A DNA stretch of 64,000 nt. It comes from Odontesthes bonariensis (taxonomy: Eukaryota; Chordata; Actinopteri; Atheriniformes; Atherinopsidae). The translations under genes and the position numbers were made by a program. Positions within the stretch are counted from its first letter, which is position 1; each line of letters begins with the position of its first letter. Where the stretch lies: assembly GCF_027942865.1 (NCBI RefSeq), contig NC_134520.1, positions 6,397,501 to 6,461,500 of the forward strand, written 5' to 3'. Of this stretch, positions 12,601 through 25,400 are shown piece by piece. The notes beneath the pieces were generated by a model. That model ran no database searches, was not told the DNA's origin, and was given only the letters and a program-made list of their open reading frames with translations.

Positions 12601-15600
12601 TTTGGATAAAACAATCTGAGACAGAGTAGGGCAGGTCATGCCCTTCTTCAAGTCATCTGCAGCTTATTTCCTTTGGTTCTTAAATAATAACATAAAAACA
12701 TATTTGGCCTTTGGAATATCTAATTAATGAAATTAATAGGTAAGTTAAAACAAACATCCAAATAATAATTATCTTTCAAACGATTTAATGATGTTCCAGA
12801 TTATTAACTGTTCAATGAGACAGTTTACAACAGAGACTACTGTCCCGTAGTCCTGCAAGCTGAGAAATCAGTCATCTGGTTTTCACATTTGGATGGTTGG
12901 CGGAGTAAGAACCAGTTCTCTCAAAATGATGTAGTCGTCCCACTGTGTTGTCTGTGGGCCAGTACTGATGACAGAATCTGCACATCCTGTGTGACTAGTG
13001 TTCATTTCAGAATGAACTGCACTCCCTGAATTCATTCAGAAGTTAAGCAACAATAATAACGAATATCAACCTGGAACAAACTGAGAGTTTAACCACTTCT
13101 CCAAACTTCAGCACACCACTGAATTTGTAAGAAATTTAAAAGTAGAAGTGGGCTGGGCAACATAATCACTCATATAAGTAGATACTCTGTGCTAAGATTT
13201 GTTTGGATAGTTCTCCTACATCAGTGTGTTAGATCTTGTGAATCTGCATATGTTCTATGAATATGTGCCCGAAAGTGTCTGAGCAAATGTTGAGCAAATT
13301 CTAAAGATAAGAGGCTGGTTTTATTTTTTTCACATATTCAAACTATTAAAAACATAATATTACACTAATGATTTAATTACACCATGCGGGACTTTAATCA
13401 GACAAACAAAAATGAGTCAAAATGCCACAACTGAGGTTACCACCTGGAAATATTTCAAGGTCTGAAGACATCCTCTATGAAAGACAAAAGAACCAAACAA
13501 GCCCATGAACAGTACATGAGCTTAAATAAGAAGCAACGTTTCACACCCCTCTGGTGTGGATGTAAAATATATGGAAACATTTTGCCTCCCTTTAATGAAC
13601 CTGCATTGTCCTAATGCACTCCACATAGAATGCATATCAAATTTAGCTCTCCAAGGACATTATTAGTAACCAAAACATCAAAGGCAGACCTAATATGCAT
13701 CTGCATGCCGTTGTGCTTTATGTCCATGAGGTGGTCCAAGCCATTTCCTCTCACACACCACTTTGATGTGGAGCAACATGAAATATGCTGTGATACTGCT
13801 CAGGCAGCGGGATAAACTTCCCAGAAGTTGTGTAATTCATAAATAGATAAACAACAAAAGGGCTGGGAAAAGGAAAGGGGGGAGCCTTGTGACCCTTCTC
13901 GTAACAGTTCAATGTCCGGAAAGCTACGATGAACCGTGTGTGTATGTGTTTAATTACACTCATTGGCTCGAAAGCATTTAGTTTTCATCAGCACCCCCAT
14001 CACAACTGCTACGCAGATACAGATAGTCTAACCCTACGTTTGGCCCAGAGCCACTCTCCCTCTGCTGAAGACCACAAAGACCCTGATCACTACAGATTAG
14101 CAGCCAAGAGTTAAGAAACTGCTACTCAGTGCTGTTTCATTGTCTGACAAGCAGCAACACTAATCTTTAGTCCCCCATGAGAGTTTAAGCTTTTCAGAAC
14201 ACCATGTGTATTTAAGAAACATGTCGTGTAATTCTGTGCTCTGGAATCAATCATTAAAACAACCTGCTCCCATGTGATGTTTTCTTGTCCACAGTGGTAG
14301 ATGCAAAGTGGAATGTATACAGCGGGTGTACATCATATGCAGAACACTATAGTGTAAATACACGTCCACTCACATGGCAATATACTCTCAGGTTTCCTCA
14401 ATGGAGGTGAATGCTTGTTTTCGCCAACACTTGCATCTTTTTTTTTTCATCTTCTGTAGCTAGATGAATGAGAAATAAATGGATTTAATGATTTCTGCTT
14501 TGTAATGGAACATTGTAACATCTAAAGGATCAAAAACATCAATCTAGAAACAGAAAAATACCAAGTCCACTTTGCAAAACTCTGCAGTGACAAAATAAAG
14601 CATAGCCATAAGTCTGGAGTATTAGTCATCCCTAACCGTAAGAAGCAATAGCTGATAGAAAATGGGTCAAACACTGCCAAAACATCTGCCAGCTCAGGTC
14701 TCTGAAACAGAATTTTACTATGATTTTACAATAATAATTACTCACACTGTCCAGCCACTTACTACAGCTCAAAGAGAACGAGACAATCAAAAGAAAAATA
14801 GAGGAGGAACAATCAAAAGCAGCTCCCAAGTTCCTACAATAGTGAGAGTGATCAACCTGAAACTCACTAACCTTACACAGCTCCCCTAGTACACACCGGT
14901 TCAACTTCCCTGTGCAGCGACACGGCTGTGGCACAGACTTATGCAGCCAGCTACCCAGGGAGAGGGGCGGGTGGGTCGCTCCAACGTTGTTGGATGTTGT
15001 ATATGACGCTACATTAAGATCACTGACCACTTGTTAAACACGATGACGAGCATCTCCACCTATAGCCAAGGGCCAGCAGGCAATAACCAATAAACACTGA
15101 CTGGAGAATTGTGTTAATAATTCAAGGGAAAGGATAGGATGGCTGTCACTAATGCATGGACAAACAAATGGATGTGTTGTAGCACGAAGGGAAGTGTCAG
15201 CGGAAAACTTGCCAGAGCAGCTGGAAAAAAAAAGACATTTTATCCACATGTGCTCAGGTGGTGTTTTTCCACCTGGGTCGTTTCATTGGAAACGGTCAGT
15301 TTTGCACCTTATGTTCTTTTACTAAATGAACTAATCTACATGAAATTATCTCATTATTGGTACCATAACTTATAAATCAGCTAATTATTTCCTGGATTAA
15401 TCATTTGGTCTATAAAATGTCAGTAATACTGTATTTTGCTTTGGTATAAAATGTAGCGGTGATGAGAAGGGATCTGTATCTGCAAAATTCAACTACTTGC
15501 CTCCAACAAAAGGCAACCAAAGATTGGCATAAACAATCGATGGACACACTAAAGCATATACAAGCTTTAACTATAACTGTCCTGCAGTAAGACCTACATA

Positions 15601-18600
15601 CAAGAAAGCTAAAATGTTCAGATTTCTAACTATTTTGTTGGGGAGGTGAATCAACTGTACGGTCATTTTGGTAGCTGCAGCTTTTGAGTCTGATGAACAA
15701 TACAGAAGCATATTAATGGGAGGAAAAAAAGTACTACCTTCAAGACCTCGCCAGGTCTGAAAATTTGATTAAATGAATTAGAGGAACAACAACATATGAC
15801 TAATTACACCGTGACTTTATTTATTTAACAAAAACTACGCCAAAATGCAGAGACAGTGTGTGAAAAATGAAGTCCATCCTCACTGCTTTTAAAAAAATAA
15901 GACAGTAAGTAGCAGTCAGGTACTGCTAATCAAACACAGTTAAAGTCCTTAAGAGAGCTGTGAAATAAATACATATATATATGAACTCATGCCCTCAAAT
16001 CTCAATGAACTGAAGCAACATTGTGAGGAAGAGTTCACCAAAATTCCTCCACAACAATGTGAGAGACTGATACCTTCATAGAGAAAACAGTTACTTTCAG
16101 TTATTCCTGATAAAGGTGCTTCTACAAGCTGGTGAATCACGGGGAGTGTTTCACACACTGCTTTTGGGTTTTGACTTAGTTTTTGTTCAACAAATAATAA
16201 GACAGTGTAATATGTCATGTGTTGTTCTTCATCTGAGTTTGTTTTTTCATCTCATTTTAAGACCAGGTAAGGAGCAGATGATTTTTCATGTCCTGATGTG
16301 TAAAAACTGGACTGTACTGAGATTAGTCTCATGTTCAGAACACCCAAGGGTATATGATGGGAAATCTGATATTTCAAATGAACATTCAGGGGGAGACTCT
16401 GCCTAGAATATGGGAGAAACTGATAAATTCTACTGAAAACAAGGGGAAATTAAGCTTAATGAATCCTAGCATAATGAGGTCATAAAAAAGGTTTACTCAG
16501 AAATGTTTACCTTATATGGTTACAATGCTTTTTGTGATCTTTCTTTAATCTTCAATATATTAAAACACATATGAGTGCTATAAATAAAAAGGGATTTTTA
16601 GTCTGGTAAAAGCTAAAATACAGCTAAAAAAGGCTCATATTGACATAGGAGGAAATATTTTAATTTGAAGCGGTCTTATGAAATTAAAGCAAATGCAAAA
16701 AGTTATTTCAGCACATTTAGTTTTTTGTTTTATGTTTTCACTATGTCAGAAAAAAACCTGTGAATGAACTGAAACGCCAGCGTTTTCCCTCTGTTCCCTC
16801 ATGTATTCTAAAAAATACTTTGATCCTCTAATAACAGCAATCGGAAATCTGACCCAATCCAAAGCAAAGCTCACACCACACAAACTTTTTATTTGATTGC
16901 AGCTGTGGCTGAGATGTGAGATGAGGGTTGACCTTGTTGGCAATAACGTGTCTGACCTCGTTGTGAGCGATCCCAACATGCACAGAGGCGAAACACGCAG
17001 ATCTCTCCGGTCATTGTCCCTGTCCATTCAGGTCGCTGCTCGGAAATGAGATTATCTGACTGCAACTTTAGAACAGATGAAACCTGTGATCCACGCAGCG
17101 CTTTGCAAACATGAACCACCAGCAGAAATGTAATTAAGGAATGTCTTCTGTCTGCTTGTGCAGCTCATCTTTGGCGGAGCAGGTTTTAAAGCATTCTGAA
17201 GCCTGCTCCCCAAATATTATGAGCATTTAAATGACTGTTATTTCAGGTTCACTATAAATATGACCTTTTCTGTTCAGTTAAAACTTGTTTGCAGACACTT
17301 TTATCCAAAGCGACTTACAATAAGTGTGTTCAACATCGGTAGGCAAAAGAACTTCAGGTCACAAGAAATCATGAGTGCATTTCCTTCCAAAACCAAGTAA
17401 GTGCAATAAGTTAGGTACCTAGACAAATGGGGAAAAAAAGGACAATTTAGAAAAAAAATTGTCTTTTTTTCCCCCCATTTGTATCCCCAATTGCTTGTGT
17501 ATCGACTTTGTTGCCAAGTTGCCCAGAAAAACAATAAACTATTCTTCCTGCTACCAACATTACACAGTATCCAGAGGTGACAATCATAGCACTTCCAAGT
17601 CACTGGAAAAAAACGTGACACACACAATCAAACGTGTGTTTGAAGTTGATGACATCCTGCTCTCCAGCTCCTCAGAGAGATAGAGTTGCTGGTCCCAGGC
17701 ATCAGAAGGGTGAAAACGCTGAAACTTAAGCTTGTAGATCCCATATCGGGCTCAGCCTCTGGGCCCTCCACCTGAGCCGCAGGAGAGGGGTAACCGATAG
17801 GCCCTCAGCTGGCGGCGGCTCCGGCTGCGTCTGACACCACAGCGGCCCACAGCTAATTAGTTCCCCATTGTTGATGGGTGGATTATTTCTGAAGGGGAGC
17901 TCGGCAGCCACGCCTCACTGCTTCTCTATCGTCATCCTCTTCATGTATGAGTGCTACTCTTCCCTGCTGAAATATACATGGCTTCTATTGGCTGACAGCT
18001 GTGCTTACCCTGCGTACATCAGTGTTTACTCTGCATCATAGTGAAGTGTGATGGGAAAAAAACACAACTACAGCAGGTGGACAGCTGTGAGGCTTTAAGG
18101 TTCAACAAGTGTGCTGAGTGAGGCATCCCACAAACTCTCTCGCTTAACCTGATTATGCTTCCTATTTCATATCAATTTCACAAGCTAAAACTTTGGTGTC
18201 ATAGTCAATTGTAATATTCCATGCCAAACTATTATGTAGCTTTTTGAGAGAAAAGCAAACAACAAAAGACCTCATCTCATGTCAAGGAGTTAACACTAAA
18301 ATATTCATCGCATCGAGGAGTGTCGTGCTTTCCGCACAAGAGTTCATCTCAGAGAGTCCTGTGTGAGAGCAAAGAATCTCCTCCAGAACTCATGCTATCG
18401 TTGACTGTAATGCCTTATTAAACACAAAAGCCTTCATCCTCCATCCTCTTCGACCTCTTAAACTAAGAGCAATGCAATCAAGCTGAGTGGAAGAGAATAG
18501 CTCGGGAGAATGACAGGCTTGACCTGAATGAAATACATGTAACAAATGATTCACCGAAGGTTCCAAGATGTTCCAGATGTTTGCTGTTGACCGCACTCCC

Positions 18601-21600
18601 CAGTTGGGGCTTTGATTTTCAAGTCAAGGCAAATAGCTGGGCAAAGGCTCAAAGAGAGGACACAAAGCGGAGCAGTGTGCAAAATAAAATATACTGTAGC
18701 TGAGACGGAGAGTTTACGTTTTTCTCTATGGCACGGAGATATCTGGCACATTCAGAGTGTCCGTTGTACTCTGCCAAGTCTGCTGCTGTGAACCCGTCAA
18801 CATCTTGATCTGTAGGGTTTGCTCGATTGGCCAACAGGATTTTACAGCACTGCGAGATCAATAGGACAACATAAGTGGGCCAGAAAACAGCACTGTGGTT
18901 AAAATAGTGATACAAGATATACTACATAAAAACTATATAAATAAAAAACAAGGCCCAACCTCCAGCTCCCCATTCTCTGCAGCATCATGAAGAGGGGTCC
19001 CTCCCCAGTAATCCTTGATGACCTTCGAACCCATGTGAAGCAGCTTTTCCAAGATGCAATAATGCCCCCTGCTGGCAGCAAAGTGCAGCGCAGTTGCTCC
19101 TTCTCTGTCCTGACAGGACAAGTCCACATCTGTGCAGGTAACCTGTTTGAAGTTCAGGGAAAATAGCACATGTAAGAAGCACCTTGTAAAAAGGGACGTG
19201 AATCTGTGCTCCTGTACTGACCAGCCACACCACCACAGCTTGATGGCCCATGTGAGCAGCAGCATGCAGGCTGGTCATGCCATCGTGCGCCCTCAGGTGG
19301 ACGTCAGCACCGCAGTCCTTCATGAGGTACTCGACAACATGCAGGTGCCCCTCTTGGCAGGCCAGGTACAAGGGGGTAGCACCTATACCTGTCTGGTGGT
19401 TCACACACCTGTCCTCAATATATACATGAGCGACAAAGAGGCAAGCGCTACAGTTACCACTATCAGCCATCAAATGATTTAAAACATGCAATGCTGAGAC
19501 CATGTCAAAGTTCTGCCTATACTAAAACAAAAGCAAAAAATACATGTTAGCTGGAGCAACAACAGCTGGTTATCAAATCAATTTGTTGATCAAATTAAAT
19601 TGTAGCTCGTCATAAATGAAGATTCATCAAAATAGTTGTAAATTGCAGCTTCTTAAATATAAAAACTATGAAGATGTTTTTCTCATGTGTCACAATAGAT
19701 AGAAAACTGGATTTAAAAAAACAATAAATGCTCTGGGCATAACCCAAAATCTTTGCATTGAAAGTGGATACAAAAGCTGAAATTCATGCCGTAACATATG
19801 CATTCATGTTTCATTCATGTTGCCGTGGATATTTCCCTCTTTAATTATCTTCCATTGATAAACCAATGATCAAGATGTTTTGGTTCAACATTCCTGCTGG
19901 AGTTCCAGTTATTTACATCAACTTACAATCAATGTATTATTCACAGGCTGCTGCTGGTCATATGAGATGGTCTGAGCCTATCAAGCATCATGTGAATTAC
20001 AGACAGACTTTATTAAGGATATAAAGTGGGAGGAGCCTCTTGAGTGCCATCGTCTGGCCTCAAGGAGTGGAAGTGAGAAGGTTTTTGTGGTTAGTCTGTC
20101 TTGTCTTGTCTTTTTTATCCCCATTTCCCTCATTTTTTTTTACAAAGTTCTGACTTAAAGGCATGGTTGGTAATCCTGTTCAGAAACACATTTTGTAATA
20201 CTGGGTGAAATTGTTAAAATTGGCTTTGTTCTTAGACATTATATCCTGGTCCGTCTATCCTGAGAATAATCTATACATCAGTGGCGGCTGCTGACTTTTA
20301 AAACAGGGGAAGCCCATATTACGCGTTCAGGGTTGTAGTGGCTCGTGCCATCCCAAAGCAGAAGATAGCAAAGTTAAAAAGAATTAGTTATAACATAGCT
20401 GTGTCTAGTATGACAAGTATGCCCAGCAAATACACAGAAAGAAGGTATAGACTTTGAAAATTCACACAGCAAGGCCAAAATCAAGAATGATCGAATCTAA
20501 GGCCTGGAAATGGCTGGATCTGTGGTTGGATCAGAATCTGTGGAGCATTTTTACCTGTCATAATGAATACTTAGAGTTTGACGCTTGGCTAAAAGCATGT
20601 CAACTACATTTGGTGTTGCTAACTGCTTAGCTGCGAGCATAGCCGGCATTGTAACAAAACTACTAGCTAACACGACAAACAAAAGCACAACAGGAATATT
20701 ATTGACAAAACTTCTAAACAACAAGGATGTGTTTCTTATTTACAGTGTAATATTTACAAAAGTGTATGTGTGTGAGGATGGAAATGGAAACCATGGGAAA
20801 TGAGTGAAACTCTGACAGCACTTTCACAGACAACCAGTCTCTTTCGTATCCGCTTTGGAACTGAAGTTCCAGCGTGCTTCTCCCCGCTTAAAAGTTCGGC
20901 TGCCACATGATGGACAAACGCTAACTCCAATCATCACGACACAGCCCCTCATATTGACACGCCCACGTCTAATCTACCCCCAGAGACGCCGGGCTTCCGG
21001 AAGTGATGATTTTTTGTCGATTTAGCCAATGATGACCTAGAATTGTAGAAAAAAACTTGACTCTCCCGCCCCCTCCTGAGGCCGGGCGTCCCCGGCTCGG
21101 AAGCCCGGCTGTTAGTGGCGGCTTCATAACATGATTTCCTCAGTGAACGGCGGCGATTTCAGAACAAATCACTTCATTAAGCTACAGGACAACATGTTGT
21201 AGTTATGAAAGTAAATGCAGTATTGGGCATATCTTGTGTTTTGTGAATAACTGTTTTATCGTCAATTTAACATTGAAGATGTAGCAATTTCGCCAGAGAA
21301 TGGGAGAGGCTGTCCGGCTTCCCGTGTTGTTTTTAATCAGAACTCTGTGGCAGCTGCAGGACTGACAAAAAGCTGACCAATCCAAACTCCTCGGGCCGAG
21401 GACAAAAATCCAATCAGATGCCTTCATGTCTAGTTCTGCCCGTTCTGCCCATAGACATAATATACGTAGACGCCTCATAGATTTACGCTGCCTACCGGAG
21501 CTGACCATCCATGTAGCAACTATATAGGCCTTTTTCACAAAAACCGGATATACGTCATTGACATGGTACTTTACTTCCGGCCTAGCGTCAATTCACTTCA

Positions 21601-22380
21601 TCCCACAGAGATAAACGGTATCGGTAAACGCTAAAACTGTAATAGATAAGGTATACTCAACGTATCTTCGCAATTTGCCAAACATTTCTTTCGCCGATGT
21701 TGAAAGGATCGTGGAGGAGAGGACAATAACGAAGAAAACGAAAATGAAAAAAGGATTTTTTCACGAAGACTTCATCAACAAGTATGAAGGTAAGTAGCTA
21801 GAGAGGTAGTTCGCATGTTAGCGGCTAGCTACTGAACTGTCAACAACTGTGAACCTAACAGTATTGTGTGTCTTTCTACATGTGTCATCATCATAGTATC
21901 AAATGTAGTAGATGGCCAGGTTTTTGTGAGGGCTAGGTACTACCGGTCTCAAAGGAAAAGCGGCCATTTTGCGGTCCGGTATCTAGATAATATAATACTT
22001 CCATGGAGCTGACGTATCAGCGCGGCCGCCATCTTGGATGGGTCTCCAATACCCCCACATTGCATTTATTTCGACTGAGGATGGTGTATATCCCAAACTA
22101 CAATAATCATAACTCCCCGAATTTTTACCGGATTTTCACACGGTTTGGTTTGTTACAATTGGCAGAGATTTAGTTATGATACAGGACGCTGTCACACATT
22201 AAAAATACGTGCTTTCATTCTGAATCACTTTGTATTATGCTCTTTAACAAAGACATATGGTAGGCTATGGCATATTGATAATTGTATAAATTAATTTAAA
22301 TATCATTTTTATATTTTAATAAAGAAACAAGTTTGATTGTTCATTTGAATGTATTTCTCTCTCTCTCCCTCTCTCTCTGT

Positions 22381-22413
<33 letters not shown>

Positions 22414-25400
22414 CCCTTCTGTAAGACATACATACAAGCTCCCATATGGATTCAAGGATTTTTTTATTTGTCATTGTATTCCTACAACAAAATTTTGTTG
22501 GCACTCAAGTAAAACAGACAAAACAACAACAACGAATAAAATAAAGTGTTGTGAATAAAATAAATAAATAAATAAAGTGTTGAGTAGTAAAAACAGGTAT
22601 AAATATATTAGAAAAGATACAGTTGTAAAAATGGTGGAATTATAAATATGGTGGAAGTAAACATTGATGCAGTAGGCTATATGTAATATAATATTGCACA
22701 TATATACTGTACCAGCTCAGTACATTTTTTTAAATGCCTAGAAAAATAAGCATTATAATTCCAGGTCATTCCAGCGTCCTACTACCCTGTTAGGCTTGCA
22801 ACTGGGGCTGGGGAGCTAAAACCCTTGAAAAATAACTGTTTTGCACAGCTTCTCGGGTATGCTGGTACTCTGTAACTCCAGGGTAGTTAATTTTGCGATG
22901 TGGTACAGCTTTACTTTGTAAAATACAGACACCACAAAAGACACAAGCATCATCTCTAAGCCTGACAATCTCACCCGTCCAGTCAAAATCATCAGGCTTG
23001 AAGTGCTTACTACAGAACTTTGACGACAGTCGCAACAAAACCCTCCCGTCTTATAGCAACTTCTTATTGCCTCCTCAAGCCTGTATCACTGGGAAACCTT
23101 CAAAATATGAAGAAAAAAAACAGCAAGAGACAATGAGAGAGTACCAGTTCCCGCTGTAATAACGTTAGTTACGATGACATAATATTATATATGGTAAAAT
23201 AACCAAAATTACTGTTTAATCTTACTTGTGAAATGTAATCCCACGCGATTTAGTATCAATACTGTGCTGGGTATTGCAACCGTAAACTGCTCAAAATACG
23301 AGCATAGTTGTTCACTCTCCGTCGACTCCAATTGATTCTGGTGTTAGCCTCGAGTGAGGATAAAGGCTGATTTACGTCTATGGTTCTGCCTACAGAGGTT
23401 CTGCCTACTGTACAGGAAAATATTTCAGAGTGGTAAGTAGCCTTTGAAGAAATGTGTTTGTCCAATAAAGAGAGCACCAAACTAGATATGGAACTCAAGA
23501 AACTGAAAATAAAAAAGATCAAGCAAGAGATGATGAAACTGGAGAGGGATGTTAGTATAATTTCAGATAAAGGAGAATTTCGTGTCGTGAACTGTATTTA
23601 ATTCTGTTTTCTCTCCACAGCTTGAGAAACATGTAATAATAATTAAACAATTCAACACAACTTGAAATCAAACTTGTCATTATTGTACGGTTCATGCAAC
23701 GTGTTAGAAATGTGTTTTTTACATTTATATTCACAGTGGGGTGCCATGACCTAAACGTGTGGAAAGTTATAAATCATCTCTGTCCATTTAGCCTTCTTAC
23801 ACTTGCTCTGACTTAAACTGCTACTGTGTCAATGCTAAATTATGAAAAGAAGTTCTAACTCAAAGGTCACAACAATAAGGATCAAAGGAAATATGTGTCC
23901 CTGTATAGGTCCCTCACTGTGTCAGGAGAAACTGAGTCCTTTCAGGCACTAGAACCTCCAGGGACTAACGAAGAAAAGACTTGAGCCTGAAAAGTTGTCC
24001 ACAAGATAAAATGTATAAAATATGAAGTATACTATTAATTTAAGATGGCTCTGTCAGAAGTCAGCCATGGTGCCTGAGAAGTTTAAGCAATGAACCTGTA
24101 TTTAATTTGGCCAAAGGTCATTTCTATCCGTGCCCTTGTTTTAGCATGTGCATGTGCATGTGCATGCCCTTGTTCCTGGATCAGGATATGGCGTGAGGAG
24201 GTACGGCCAGCATGCATAGCCTCTGTCCCCAAGCAGGACACCATTGAACTCTCCTGCAGAATAAGAGAAATGTTGGATGGATATACATGTGTTAAGACTT
24301 GGCAATTTGATGCAATATGTGCCTTATATGGCTATCTATAATAAAGTATGACGAGCACTTTAAATTCCTTAAGATGACCTCTACACCTGACCTCTCATTA
24401 CATTACCAAAATTCTGCCTATGCTACACCTTACTTCAAAAGTACACTCCTTCGAGTAAGTAAAATTCTTGCGCCTTGTGCAAACCTCTGTGCCAGTGAGG
24501 ATGCTCGGAAGATCCTAGAATCATGAACTGATCCCGGCCATTTAGCCTCAATGTTGGAAATGAAATGACCTCCATCACAGATCATCTGTATGCACGGAGG
24601 ATAGGAGTCAATGATGAGGTTTCACAGGGCATAAATGTAACATTGCTCAGCATTACTCAAAGGGGTTGATGTGGTATTTTTCAAAATGACAAATCCAGTT
24701 CAGAGTCTATGGACAATTATCCCCAAGTGTACCTGTACATTTAGGATATGGAAAAAATTTCGGTTTACATAGTCAGCCTCCACGGGTCCAGCAGGGGCCT
24801 GGACAATGTGACAATGTTTAAATCCAGACTGAAAACAGTTATATTTAGATGTGCATATGACATCTGAAATATTTTATCTGCACTCTTCACTTTTAAATTA
24901 ATTAATTAATGATTTTTTTGTTTTTTGGAATGATTTTATTGCCTTCTTGTGATTTTTATGTAGCTGTAAAGCACTTTGAATTGCCTTGTGTAAGAATTGT
25001 GCTCTACAAATTGCCTTGACTTGGATGCGTACATGGGTACAGTGTAGTGCACCGATAACATTAGGGAAGCCTGAGGGAGATGATGAACTTAATGCAAAAA
25101 CACCCCCCCCCCGACATTCGCAATACTGACACTCTCCCTCTGTTCAAGTCTGAACTCAAAACCCATCCGTTCAAGTGTGCTTACCTCCATTGATTGCTTC
25201 GTTCTGTGTATTTTTAATATGGTATGATGTTTTAATTCCTGCGTTTTATCTAATATCTTGTTTGCACAGTGTCCTTGACTGTTTTGAAAGGAGCTTTCAA
25301 TAATTTGTATCATTAACATTATTACCTGTCCCCCATTTTTCTGAGTCTGGTCCTACGTGGGTGTAGATCGGATGTTTGTTAGGTATTGATTAGTTTTAAT

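Larger units (their letters stand above)
11688..18717. other. ESPNL intron 5, mostly unclassified
   Basis: Seven kilobases of AT-rich intron without a convincing coding exon. It holds a pair of related repeats (about 12004-12175 and 16113-16280) and a short CCAAAGCGACTTACAAT-type fish repeat near 17307. Small ORFs are scattered and lack motifs. Confidence 0.4.

Noticed and set aside
19132..19482. 116-aa plus-strand ORF
   Set aside because: It is the antisense shadow of ESPNL ankyrin exons 3-4.
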